This document shows, one piece after another, positions 14,708 to 22,398 of a DNA stretch of 23,455 bases. Origin of the DNA: JAXDLH01 sp034666705. GTDB lineage: Bacteria; Chloroflexota; UBA6077; SHYK01. Made by a program: the position numbers and the translations under genes. The notes below the pieces were generated by a model. That model was given only the letters and a program-made list of their open reading frames with translations, had not been told where the DNA came from and made no database searches. Location: NCBI GenBank assembly GCA_034666705.1, contig JAXDLH010000227.1, positions 1-23,455 of the forward strand. The letters run 5' to 3'. How positions within the stretch are numbered: the first letter of the stretch is position 1; every line of letters starts with the position of its first letter.

Positions 14708-14869
14708 ATGCTGACTATGGTCCCACCCGGCCTCGAACACATCATGAACATCGCCGCCGAGAATCTCGGCGATGTTCCTTCCCTCATCCAGGACCGCATC
14801 AATGCGGTTTTGCGATGGGAGCTTGGCCCTGCCTGTAATGCAGCCCGTGCAGAGTCGCGCGCTTCGTGA
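14708..14869 (+). CDS. Possible small ORF, 53 aa, doubtful
   Basis: An ATG frame 10 nt after copy B reads MLTMVPPGLEHIMNIAAENL and ends at a TGA overlapping a GTG start of the YhcG gene. Its first three residues match the start of the Rieske protein at 11299 (MLT), which also follows a copy of the small gene. It may be chance or the stub of a lost oxygenase gene. It contains an inverted repeat (14747-14756 with 14767-14776, AACATCGCCG) that could be a terminator for copy B, which argues against a real protein. Confidence 0.25.
   Translation: MLTMVPPGLEHIMNIAAENLGDVPSLIQDRINAVLRWELGPACNAARAESRAS
14747..14776 (+). terminator. Hairpin downstream of copy B
   Basis: AACATCGCCG (14747-14756) pairs with CGGCGATGTT (14767-14776), with CCGAG/CTCGG able to add pairs inside the loop. 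It is followed by a pyrimidine stretch CCTTCCCTC. Placement 50 nt after the copy B stop suits a terminator, though there is no U-tract. Confidence 0.35.
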
Positions 14870-14871
14870 GC

Positions 14872-15906
14872 ATGGATGACGCTCACCTCATCATCCCGCC
14901 TGAGTACGCTCCTTTTCTGGAAGACCTCAAGGAGCGGATTCGCACCGCGCAGCTGCGAGCCGCGGTTTCGGTCAACCGCGAGCTGGTGCTGCTCTATTGG
15001 AGCATCGGCAAGCGCATTCTCGCCGCCCAGGAAACACAAGGCTGGGGCGCGAATGTCATTGACCGGCTCTCCACTGATCTGCGAAGCGAGTTTTCGAAAA
15101 TGGCTGGCTTCTCATCACGAAACCTGTGGCGCATGCGCGCCTTTGCCCAAGCCTACGACGGCGAAATTCTGCCACAGGCTGTGGCAGAAATCCCTTGGGG
15201 ACATAACGTCATCCTGCTGGAGAAGTCCAAGAACGTTGAGGAGCGCCTCTGGTACGCCCGCCAGACAGTCGAGTACGGCTGGAGCCGGAATGTCCTCACA
15301 CACCATATCAGCACCCAGCTTCATGCGCGGGAAGGCAAGGCCGTCACCAACTTCGAGCGCACCTTGCCCCCGCCGCAATCTGACCTCGCCCGCCAGATCA
15401 CCAAAGACCCCTACAACTTCGAGTTTCTCACGCTCCAGAAGGACGCCGAGGAGCGCGCCCTTGAGAAGGGGCTGATCACGCATATCCAGCGGTTCCTGCT
15501 GGAGCTCGGCACGGGTTTCGCCTTCGTCGGCAGCCAGTACCCGCTCGAAGTCGGCGGCGAAGACTTTTTCATCGACCTGCTCTTTTACCACCTCAAGCTG
15601 CGCTGCTATGTGGTCATCGAGCTCAAGACCGGCAAATTCAAACCCGAATACGCCGGTAAGATGAACTTCTATCTCGCCGCCGTCGACGATCTGCTCCGGC
15701 ACCCGGACGACGCGCCCAGCATCGGCCTCATCCTCTGCAAGGAAAAGAAGCAGATCGTGGTCGAGTATTCGCTCCGCAACACCGCCACGCCAATCGGCGT
15801 GGCCGGCTATCGGATCACCGAGACTTTGCCCGACACGCTCAAAGCAAGTCTTCCGACCATCGAAGAAATCGAACAGGAGCTCAGCGGGATTCCTGACCAT
15901 GAATGA
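14872..15906 (+). CDS. PDDEXK nuclease-domain protein, YhcG/DUF1016 family
   Basis: The 344-aa protein has the two-domain layout of the YhcG (DUF1016) family. The N-terminal helical domain (about 1-150) reads NRELVLLYWSIGKRIL, GWGANVIDRLSTDLRSEF, FSSRNLWRMRAF and IPWGHNVILLEK. The C-terminal PD-(D/E)xK nuclease domain (about 165-330) has GGEDFFIDLLFYH (Asp), then YVVIELKTGKFKPEYAGKMNFYL (ExK), the classic active site. The family occurs widely with restriction-modification and defence genes or alone; its biological role is poorly defined. The start is ATG 14872; GTG 14866 is possible. The gene sits alone between copy B and a fragment of copy C of the small-protein family, and its codon use looks less GC-biased, consistent with recent transfer. 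Confidence 0.88.
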   Translation: MDDAHLIIPPEYAPFLEDLKERIRTAQLRAAVSVNRELVLLYWSIGKRILAAQETQGWGANVIDRLSTDLRSEFSKMAGFSSRNLWRMRAFAQAYDGEILPQAVAEIPWGHNVILLEKSKNVEERLWYARQTVEYGWSRNVLTHHISTQLHAREGKAVTNFERTLPPPQSDLARQITKDPYNFEFLTLQKDAEERALEKGLITHIQRFLLELGTGFAFVGSQYPLEVGGEDFFIDLLFYHLKLRCYVVIELKTGKFKPEYAGKMNFYLAAVDDLLRHPDDAPSIGLILCKEKKQIVVEYSLRNTATPIGVAGYRITETLPDTLKASLPTIEEIEQELSGIPDHE

Positions 15907-15923
15907 GCTTGCGCCTCTCTCAA

Positions 15924-15974
15924 ATGGAACAGCGCGAGCTTCTCTCAATCTTCAAGGGCCCGAACGGCCGAGCG
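15924..15974 (+). pseudogene. 5' remnant of the small unknown protein, copy C
   Basis: Seventeen codons reading MEQRELLSIFKGPNGRA match the start of copy B (MEQ...LLSxFxGPNGxA), also at the DNA level (GGCCCGAACGGCC shared). After codon 17 the similarity ends at once. The frame then runs through GC-rich repeats to 16166 without any of the later motifs (AELYE, VEYEV, ACEL). It begins 17 nt after the YhcG stop and precedes the Mo-hydroxylase gene. It is therefore a truncated third copy, cut at or near 15975. Confidence 0.65.
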
Positions 15975-16150
15975 GATCGGAAGTTGGTAGCAACCACCCG
16001 GGCGGTGGCGTCCACCCTGGGCGGGGGTGGCCACCCTGAGCGTTGGTGGCCGCCACCACGGTGTGACGGACGTTGGCCGGCTTCCCTCCTGGGGATCGTG
16101 CGCGGGCCGGTGGCGCGGGCCGGTGGCGCGCGCCGGGCACCGGGATGGTA
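15975..16150. repeat. GC-rich imperfect repeats between copy C remnant and the Mo-hydroxylase
   Basis: The sequence alternates CCACC and GGTGG blocks (around 15997-16062), able to form several alternative hairpins, for example CCACCC with GGGTGG. Near 16109-16132 there is a short tandem repeat (GGGCCGGTGGCGC twice). No gene is recognised. It may be the scar of whatever truncated copy C. Confidence 0.4.
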
Positions 16151-16194
16151 TCTTCCCGCTAGCTGACCCTGCACTCCCCGGGAGGTTCCTTACT

Positions 16195-18399
16195 GTGGCT
16201 GCGCCTGCTCTCGCAACGACCCGCATCGACGGCGTCGACAAAGTGACCGGCTCCGCGACGTACGCGGCGGATATTACCCGCCCTGGCCAACTCGTCGGCA
16301 AGATCCTGCGCAGCCCCTATCCGCACGCCCGCATCGTGTCGATCGACACCAGCCGCGCGAAGGCGCTGCCCGGCGTACACGCGGTGCTCATCGGGCAGGA
16401 CCTCTCGCCGGATTTCCTCGTGGGCCGGTCGATGCGTGACATGCCGGTACTGGCACGCGACAAGGTGCGGTTCGTGGGCGAGAAGGTCGCTGCGGTGGCG
16501 GCCGAGACGGCGGAGATCGCCGACGAGGCGCTTGGACTCATCGAGGTCGAGTACGAAGAGCTGCCCGCCGTGTTCGACCCGCTCGAGGCGATCGAGCCGG
16601 GCGCACCGCTTCTGCACGACCCGGATTGGGTGCGCGCCCACAAGACGCCGACCCAGCGCGTGGCCGACTACCCGAACAGCGTCTCGGCCCCGATCTCCGG
16701 CGCGAGCGTGGACGAGGTCGAGGCGGCGCTCGCGGGCGCAGATTACGTCTTCGAGCACCAGTTCCGCACCCCCGTGCAGCACCAGGCATACCTCGAGCCC
16801 CATAGCTGCCTCGTCGAGGTCGACGAGCACGACGTGGCGCACGTGTGGGCGTCCAACAAGGCCCCGTTCCTGCTCCTGAACTACCTGCGCGAAGGGATCG
16901 AACTCGACCGCGACCACGTCGAGATCCACATGCTGCCCCTTGGCGGCGATTTCGGCGGCAAGGGCTCGTTCATGGACATCCCACTGGCGTACTTCCTGGC
17001 GAAGGCGAGCGGCCGCCCCGTGAAGATCACCATGACCTACAACGAGGAGCTGATGGCCGCGAACCCGCGCCACTCCGCGGTGGTGTGGGTCAAGAGCGGC
17101 TTCGCGAAGGATGGCACGCTCGTCGCCCGCTGGCTCAAGGCGTTCTACAACAGCGGCGGCTACGCGGCGATGAAGCCGGGCCCGGCGGCGACCGTCGGCG
17201 GCGGGCACGCGGCCCTCGGCTCGTACGACGTGCCAACGTGGCGCGCCGAAGTGCACATGATCTACACGAACACCGTGCCGTGCGGCCACATGCGCGCGCC
17301 AGGCCGCGCGCAGACCGCCTACGCCGTCGAGCTCCATATGGACCTGTGTGCGCGCGCGATGGGGATCGACCCGGTGGAGCTGCGCGCTATGAATACCGAC
17401 CGCCACCCGCGCAAGACTCGCAGTGGTGAGCCCGGCTCGGCACCAAAGGGCCGTGAAGTGCTGGAGGCGGCAGCGAAGGCGATCGGCTGGCACGAGCCAC
17501 GGCCGGAAGGCGTCGGTCGGGGGATCGCGGTCATCGAGATCGGCAACAGCATGGGCGACTACATGGCCGAAATGATCGTGGAACAGGGCGGCAACGTCGT
17601 GTTGAAGACGCCGATCGCCGAGCAAGGCTCGGGCATGCTCACCGTGTTCCGCCAGATGGTGGCCGAGGGGTGGGGCATCCCGCTCGAGCAAGTCCGCATC
17701 CAGCAGGAAGCCAGCCGCGACTTCTCATACGACCGAGGGGTGGGTGGCAGCCGCATCACCCGCATCATCGGCCGCATGATCGAGGTGATGACCCAGCGTC
17801 TGCAGAAGCGGCTGGCGGAGTATGCGGCGGCAGAGCTCGGCGTCGCAGTGGAGCAAGTGCAGCCGGAGCCCGGCGGGTTCCGCATCGCCGGCGGCCAGTT
17901 CATCGGGCTGGGCGACGCGGCGCAGCTCGCGGGCGAGGACGTCGTGGAGCTGCTCGCGTACGAGCCGGACCCGTTCGACGGCGTGCACGCGTTCGCGGCG
18001 ATGGCGGCCGAGGTCCACGTGGATCGTGAGACCGGCGAGGTCGAGCTGCGTAAGATGGTCAGTGCCCACGAGGTCGGCAGAGTCATCAACCCGGTGCTGT
18101 TTCGTGGACAGATCGAGGGCGCCCTGATGCAGGGCCGCGGCTACGCGTTCACCGAGGGCCTCGCGATGGAAGAGGGGCGGGTGACGAACCTCAACTTCCA
18201 CGAGTACAAGATCGCCTGCATGGCGGACATCCCCGAGCTGGAGATCGTCCTCCTGCCACCGGACCTCAGCCTCGGCATCACGCCGATCGGCGAGGGGCCC
18301 AACTGTGCGCTGCCACCGGCGATCATGAACGCCATCGTCGAGGTGATCGGCCACCCCGTGGAGATCCCGATCTCGCCGGAGTCGCTGATCGCGGATTAG
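16195..18399 (+). CDS. Xanthine dehydrogenase family molybdopterin-binding subunit (CoxL/XdhA-like), stand-alone
   Basis: The 734-aa large subunit of a molybdenum hydroxylase adds oxygen from water to a carbon centre (aldehyde, heterocycle or similar). The N-terminal a/b-hammerhead domain is RIDGVDKVTGSATYAADI..., with VRFVGEKVAAVAAET. The Moco motif GGDFGGK is at 250-256, MRAPGRAQTAYAVE at 366-379, and a Gly-rich cofactor loop VGGSRITRIIGRMI lies at about residues 517-530. The base-catalyst glutamate E700 is in IGEGPNCALPPAIMNAI. GTG 16195 with GGGAGG (16180-16185) is a better start than the long upstream extension, which crosses repeats. The [2Fe-2S] and FAD subunits normally encoded beside it are missing. 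The VOC gene follows by 60 nt. Confidence 0.88.
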   Translation: MAAPALATTRIDGVDKVTGSATYAADITRPGQLVGKILRSPYPHARIVSIDTSRAKALPGVHAVLIGQDLSPDFLVGRSMRDMPVLARDKVRFVGEKVAAVAAETAEIADEALGLIEVEYEELPAVFDPLEAIEPGAPLLHDPDWVRAHKTPTQRVADYPNSVSAPISGASVDEVEAALAGADYVFEHQFRTPVQHQAYLEPHSCLVEVDEHDVAHVWASNKAPFLLLNYLREGIELDRDHVEIHMLPLGGDFGGKGSFMDIPLAYFLAKASGRPVKITMTYNEELMAANPRHSAVVWVKSGFAKDGTLVARWLKAFYNSGGYAAMKPGPAATVGGGHAALGSYDVPTWRAEVHMIYTNTVPCGHMRAPGRAQTAYAVELHMDLCARAMGIDPVELRAMNTDRHPRKTRSGEPGSAPKGREVLEAAAKAIGWHEPRPEGVGRGIAVIEIGNSMGDYMAEMIVEQGGNVVLKTPIAEQGSGMLTVFRQMVAEGWGIPLEQVRIQQEASRDFSYDRGVGGSRITRIIGRMIEVMTQRLQKRLAEYAAAELGVAVEQVQPEPGGFRIAGGQFIGLGDAAQLAGEDVVELLAYEPDPFDGVHAFAAMAAEVHVDRETGEVELRKMVSAHEVGRVINPVLFRGQIEGALMQGRGYAFTEGLAMEEGRVTNLNFHEYKIACMADIPELEIVLLPPDLSLGITPIGEGPNCALPPAIMNAIVEVIGHPVEIPISPESLIAD

Positions 18400-18459
18400 T
18401 TCCCAAACGGCCCGCCCCAAGGTATCCTGAGCGCAGCAGCCACAAAAGGAGCGGACCCC

Positions 18460-18867
18460 ATGGCAAAGATTCGGCACATCGCGTACCGGGCGCAGGATCC
18501 CGAGGCAATGGTGAAGTTCTTCGTCGACGCGTTCGAGATGACGGTAGCCGAGCGACGGCCGAATGGCGCCATCGACCTCTCCGACGGCACGATGAACATT
18601 ACGATCCTGCCGATGAACCGCCCCTCGCTGACCGGCCGTCCCGTCACGCCCGGCATCGAGCACATGGGCTTCACGGCTGAGGACAACGACGCCGCCAAGC
18701 GGCGGATTCTCGCGGCGGGCGGCACTGAGACGAACACGATCAACTTCGACGGCGCGCACTTCGAGGTGAAGTACGAGGGCCCCGAGGGGATCATCGTCGA
18801 CCTCGGCCACTGGACCGGCACTGCGCCCGTCGCCGAGGCGGAGCCCGCGGGCACGACCGCGAGATAA
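18460..18867 (+). CDS. VOC-superfamily (glyoxalase/dioxygenase-like) protein
   Basis: The 135-aa protein has two beta-alpha-beta-beta-beta halves typical of the vicinal oxygen chelate fold. The first half is IRHIAYRAQDPEAMVKFFVDAFEM (4-27), with His6 a likely metal ligand. The second starts at GIEHMGFTAED (65-75) with His68, and ends in FEVKYEGPEGIIVDLGHW (101-118), which holds the usual C-terminal acidic ligand region. Members include glyoxalase I, extradiol dioxygenases and epimerases; single-domain proteins like this cannot be assigned a reaction by sequence alone. AAGGAG (18446-18451) supports the ATG. The gene sits between the Mo-hydroxylase and the second Rieske gene and probably serves the same pathway. 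Confidence 0.87.
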   Translation: MAKIRHIAYRAQDPEAMVKFFVDAFEMTVAERRPNGAIDLSDGTMNITILPMNRPSLTGRPVTPGIEHMGFTAEDNDAAKRRILAAGGTETNTINFDGAHFEVKYEGPEGIIVDLGHWTGTAPVAEAEPAGTTAR

Positions 18868-18980
18868 CACGACCGGGGACGACCCGGAGGAGGTTGGTGC
18901 GAAGCAACTTCGCTTCGTATACAACCTGGCGATCTCCTGCGCTCTTTTCCGGAGCGCGGCATGACATGGAGGCCAGCAGA

Positions 18981-20318
18981 ATGCCCAGCAACAAGATCGA
19001 AGAGCTGCTTTGTCAGGTCGGGCCCGGCACGCCATCCGGCGAGGTATTCCGCCGCTACTGGCTGCCGATCGAGACATCGGCCAACCTCGGCGGTGGGCGC
19101 GGCGCCTTCGCCGGCAGCAATAACCCGTTACGGCTGACGATCATGGGCGAGCACCTGGTGCTCTACCGAGATGCGTCGGGCAAGCCCGGCCTGCTCGGCG
19201 AGCACTGCAGCCATCGCGGCACGTCGCTCTATTACGGGCGCGTCGAGGACGACGGCCTCCGCTGTCTGTACCATGGCTGGAAGTACGACCAGACAGGCGC
19301 GTGCCTGGAGACCCCGGCCGAGCCACCGGACAGCAACTTCAGGCTCACCGTGCGGCACCCGGCCTATCCGTGTGTGGAAGTGGGCGGCTTGATCTTCACC
19401 TATATGGGTCCGCCCGAACTGCAACCGCCATTTCCCAAATACCCGATGCTGTTCCGCGAGGACGGCGTCCGGCTGACGGGTAAAGGCAATCGGGTCCAGA
19501 AATCCAACGTGTTTCTGCAAACGCTGGATAACGTGCTGGACGTCTGGCATCGCGAGATCGCCCACGGCTGGTACAAGGGCGGCCCACTCGTCCGCCAACT
19601 CCACTATGGACACGACGGGCAACCCGCCACGCCGATCAAATACGAGAAGACGCCGTGGGGCGCGTGCTATGCGACCCTGCAGAACACGAGCAAAGCCGGC
19701 GTGTACGAGTACCACGAGACGCACGCCGTGATGCCGTGCCAGCGAGCTGGCCAACCCGGCGGCTCGAGCATGAACTGGGCCGTCCCGATCGACGACCACA
19801 CCACCCGCTGGTTCGGCGTGTCGTTCCAGCCATTCGACGAGAATGGGCAGATCCCCCCCTCGTTCTATGAGCGGGCGAACAGCGATACCCCGAACGATTC
19901 CGGCGGCCCATTCTATGAAGGCTGGGCGGAGGACGTGGGCCACTGGTGGAACCTCGGCCATCCGGCGCGGCAGGGCCCCATCTGGGAGGACGAGGTCATC
20001 ATGGGTACCCAGGGGCCGGAGGAGCGCAACCGTCTCCCCGACTGGGATCGCTGGCGCCTCTCGACCTCGGACCGCGGGCTGCTCTTGATGCATGAGCTGT
20101 GGAGCGAGCAGGTCGAGCGGGTGCAGGAGGGGCTCGACCCCATCGGCATCGTGCGTGGGGAAGCGGCCGAGCACCTCATCCCGATTCCCGGCGAACGGAA
20201 GCACCTCTCATGGGATGAGGGGAAAAAGATCTTCGACATGCCGATCGAGGAGCGGATCAAGCGGTACGAGGATCGTGTCAACGAGCGCGTCGCCCGCTTC
20301 GCCGCGCGTTCATTCTGA
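18981..20318 (+). CDS. Rieske [2Fe-2S] oxygenase alpha subunit, second paralogue
   Basis: The 445-aa protein is paralogous to the Rieske protein at 11299. The N terminus IEELLCQVGPGTPSGEVFRRYWLP (6-29) matches LLTRVGPGTPMGNLMRRYWAP. Rieske ligands are C76-x-H78 and C95-x2-H98 (HCSHRGTSLYYG ... LRCLYHGWKYD). The iron-site motif D187-x2-H190-x4-H195 lies in DNVLDVWHREIAHGW. The start at 18981 is fixed by GGAGG (18968-18972), 8 nt upstream, and by alignment with the paralogue; in-frame extensions to 18966 and 18894 exist. A small hairpin (GCGAAG 18899-18904 / CTTCGC 18908-18913) lies upstream. The ABC binding protein follows 16 nt after the stop, so transport and oxidation are likely co-expressed. 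The electron-transfer partner is not encoded here. Confidence 0.91.
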   Translation: MPSNKIEELLCQVGPGTPSGEVFRRYWLPIETSANLGGGRGAFAGSNNPLRLTIMGEHLVLYRDASGKPGLLGEHCSHRGTSLYYGRVEDDGLRCLYHGWKYDQTGACLETPAEPPDSNFRLTVRHPAYPCVEVGGLIFTYMGPPELQPPFPKYPMLFREDGVRLTGKGNRVQKSNVFLQTLDNVLDVWHREIAHGWYKGGPLVRQLHYGHDGQPATPIKYEKTPWGACYATLQNTSKAGVYEYHETHAVMPCQRAGQPGGSSMNWAVPIDDHTTRWFGVSFQPFDENGQIPPSFYERANSDTPNDSGGPFYEGWAEDVGHWWNLGHPARQGPIWEDEVIMGTQGPEERNRLPDWDRWRLSTSDRGLLLMHELWSEQVERVQEGLDPIGIVRGEAAEHLIPIPGERKHLSWDEGKKIFDMPIEERIKRYEDRVNERVARFAARSF

Positions 20319-20334
20319 AAACCGGGAGGCCCTC

Positions 20335-22020
20335 ATGAGCCGCGTTTTCCTGATCCTCGTAATGGTCGGCCTCCTGGCGAGCTGCGCCCCCACGCCGACG
20401 AATACCCCTGGATCGGGCCAGACGGCACCCGTGGCGCCTGCGCCACCAGCAGCCCCAAAGACGCTGGTCCTCGTCGGCAGGGAGGGATCGATTCCCGATC
20501 TGCCCGGCGCGGCCGGCCGGACCGTGCTCAGCGGCGGCGATTTCGTCCAGGACTACCTCGTCGTCCGCGACGCGAGCGACGCGTGGATCGGCCACCTCGC
20601 GGAGGCGCTCTCCGTCGACAAGGGCACCTGGAAGATCAACCCCGACGGCACGATGGACACGATCTGGAAGCTGCGGCCGAACGTCAAATGGCAGGACGGC
20701 GCGCCGTTCACGTCCGACGACATGATGTTCACCTACACGCTCTACAAGGACCCCGACCTGCCCTCCCGTTACGGCGACGCGCTCAAGTTGATGAAGTCGG
20801 CGGAGGCGCCGGACCCGCAGACCTTCATCGTGCACTGGTCGGCGCCCTGGGCGACGGCCAATCAGGCGCCCGCGCTCAATCCGTTGCCGCGGCACCTCCT
20901 CGAGGATGCCTACCTCCACGACAAGGCGAGCTTCGGCGATACCACCCGTTACCATCGCGACTTTGTCGGGCTCGGGCCGTATCGCATTTATCAGTGGGAC
21001 TCAGGCTCGCAGGTCACCTTCGAGCGCTTCGACGACTACTATCTCGGTCATCCGCCGCTGGACAAGGTCGTCCTTCGCTTCATGTCTGACAGCAACACCA
21101 TCGTGGCCAACCTGCTCAATGGCTCCATCGACATGTCGTTCAGCAAGGATCTGGTCGACACGGAAGCGGCGATCGAGGTGCAGCGCCGTTGGGAGGGAAC
21201 CAAGAATCAGGTCAAGTTCGTGCCGTCCCAGCGGCTCACGTCGATTGAGATCCAGTACCGGAAGGAGTTTGCGCGCCCACAGGCCGGGCTGACGGACCGC
21301 GACGTGCGGGAGGCGCTGATCCGCGCGATCGATCGTACCGCGTTGAACGAGGCGGTCACGCATGGGCTCTCGCCCATCGCGGACAGTTGGGTCCCACCGA
21401 CCAGTGAGCTGGCCGCGCCAATCGATTCGGTCGTGCCGAAGTATGCGTACGACCCGGCGCGGGCCCAGCAGTTGCTGGCGCAAGCGGGCTGGACGACGAA
21501 GGGGTCGGACGGCATCCTCGTGAACGCGAACACGGGCGACCGCTTCGAGACGGACCTATGGAACCGCTTCGCGCTGCAGAAGGACCAGGCGATTGTCGCG
21601 GATAACTGGAAGAGCGTGGGCGTGCTGGCCAACGTGAAGCAGTTGCCCGTCGCGCGCGACCGCCAGCTCGAGGCCGAGATCAACGGCGGCCAGATGATGG
21701 ATCAGACCCTCGACGATTACACGTACAACGGGCGGATCGGTACGGCGAACTTCGCCACGGCCGCCAACAAGTACACCGGGCGCAACCTGGGCGGCTACAG
21801 CAACCCGAAGGTCGACGATCTGCTCAGCCGGCTCGTGGTCGCCATCGATCCGCGCGAGACGACGAACATCCAGCGCGACGTCGCCAGGGAGATCTTCACC
21901 GACGTGGCGCTCATCCCGCTGTACATCCAGGTCACGCCCATGCTGCTGCGCGAAGGCGTGACCGGTCCAGTCGGCGGCACCTACTTCAACTGGAACTTCC
22001 ACGAGTGGGACAAGAAGTAA
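20335..22020 (+). CDS. ABC transporter substrate-binding lipoprotein, peptide/nickel (SBP_bac_5) family
   Basis: The 561-aa extracytoplasmic binding protein of the DppA/OppA type begins with a lipoprotein signal peptide, MSRVFLILVMVGLLASC, with lipobox L14-A15-S16-C17. A Pro/Ala/Thr-rich linker (about 18-45) tethers the domain to the membrane. SBP_bac_5 hallmarks include LRPNVKWQDGAPFTSDDMMFTY (about 117-138), VGLGPYRIYQW, the LTDRDVREALIRAIDRTAL helix, and FTDVALIPLYIQV near the C terminus. GGGAGG (20324-20329) sets the ATG. Proteins of this family bind peptides, nickel chelates, sugars or aromatic compounds. No permease or ATPase gene adjoins it; the DppB fragment at 4902 is truncated and far away. 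It is likely in one transcript with the upstream Rieske gene. Confidence 0.92.
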   Translation: MSRVFLILVMVGLLASCAPTPTNTPGSGQTAPVAPAPPAAPKTLVLVGREGSIPDLPGAAGRTVLSGGDFVQDYLVVRDASDAWIGHLAEALSVDKGTWKINPDGTMDTIWKLRPNVKWQDGAPFTSDDMMFTYTLYKDPDLPSRYGDALKLMKSAEAPDPQTFIVHWSAPWATANQAPALNPLPRHLLEDAYLHDKASFGDTTRYHRDFVGLGPYRIYQWDSGSQVTFERFDDYYLGHPPLDKVVLRFMSDSNTIVANLLNGSIDMSFSKDLVDTEAAIEVQRRWEGTKNQVKFVPSQRLTSIEIQYRKEFARPQAGLTDRDVREALIRAIDRTALNEAVTHGLSPIADSWVPPTSELAAPIDSVVPKYAYDPARAQQLLAQAGWTTKGSDGILVNANTGDRFETDLWNRFALQKDQAIVADNWKSVGVLANVKQLPVARDRQLEAEINGGQMMDQTLDDYTYNGRIGTANFATAANKYTGRNLGGYSNPKVDDLLSRLVVAIDPRETTNIQRDVAREIFTDVALIPLYIQVTPMLLREGVTGPVGGTYFNWNFHEWDKK

Positions 22021-22073
22021 AGAAGCATGCACTGCTGAGGCACGCACCGGGCCGGGGAACCCTAACCCCCCGC

Positions 22074-22098
22074 CCCCCTTCCCGGCGCGGGAAGGGGG
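22074..22098. terminator. GC hairpin after the binding-protein gene
   Basis: Perfect 11-bp arms CCCCCTTCCCG (22074-22084) and CGGGAAGGGGG (22088-22098) with a 3-nt loop, 54 nt after the stop. There is no T-tract, so termination is possible but not canonical; the same type of C/G-rich palindrome recurs at 22325. Confidence 0.5.
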
Positions 22099-22324
22099 AG
22101 TCATGCCAGGGTGATCTTGAGACTCATGCTCGTCATTACGAGCTCCTGAGTTGACGTGGGCCGTCGGTGCGCCACGGACAGGTGAATATCGCTATTCTGA
22201 GCAGATTCTCGTCATCTTCGGGTCCCAACCTGCTGGTCATCCTTGAGGCCGCAGCCGAAGGATCCGTGACTCCAAGCTGGGGCTGCCGATCCTTCGCGTT
22301 GTCAAAGGGACAGTGAGGTCGGCA

Positions 22325-22350
22325 CCCCTCCCCCGCGCGCGGGGGAGGGG
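22325..22350. terminator. 26-bp perfect palindrome downstream of the cupin gene
   Basis: CCCCTCCCCCGCG and its exact complement abut with no loop bases. It lies 49 nt past the cupin stop on the minus strand and could end that transcript, forming with 22074-22098 a pair of terminators between convergent operons. It could also be a dispersed repeat, as similar C/G palindromes occur in both places. Confidence 0.45.
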
Positions 22351-22398
22351 TCGGGGGAGAGGGCCTTTCGGGGCGGGGGGACGGCCACACCCCAAGCC

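Larger units (their letters stand above)
22021..22398. repeat. Convergent intergenic region with hairpins and composite repeat copy 2
   Basis: About 378 bases between convergent genes hold no gene. In order there is a GC-rich hairpin (22074-22098), the 45-nt module shared with 12708-12752 (22160-22204), and after 31 nt a copy of the 12838 palindrome's left arm (22236-22269, with one inserted T). A decayed right arm follows, keeping only GATCCTTCG near 22290. Last comes a 26-bp perfect palindrome (22325-22350). Copy 2 is thus shorter and more eroded than copy 1. Confidence 0.65.

Noticed and set aside
15167..15189. Perfect inverted repeat TTCTGCCACAG / CTGTGGCAGAA inside the YhcG gene
   Set aside because: It encodes the conserved QAVAEIPWGHN region, so coding constraint explains the sequence; no attachment-site features flank it.
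14872..15906. Complete restriction-modification or defence island
   Set aside because: Only the YhcG-type nuclease is present; no methyltransferase, specificity subunit, helicase or other defence gene adjoins it.
15115..15948. Minus-strand frame of 277 aa over the YhcG gene
   Set aside because: The plus-strand frame has the full YhcG domain and PDDEXK residues; the reverse frame has no recognisable domain.
16027..16194. N-terminal extension of the Mo-hydroxylase frame
   Set aside because: It crosses GC-rich repeats; GTG 16195 with GGGAGG matches the family start.
16159..17691. 510-aa minus-strand frame over the Mo-hydroxylase
   Set aside because: Shadow of a motif-rich plus-strand gene; composition is His/Arg/Ala-rich, as expected for antisense of GC-rich coding DNA.
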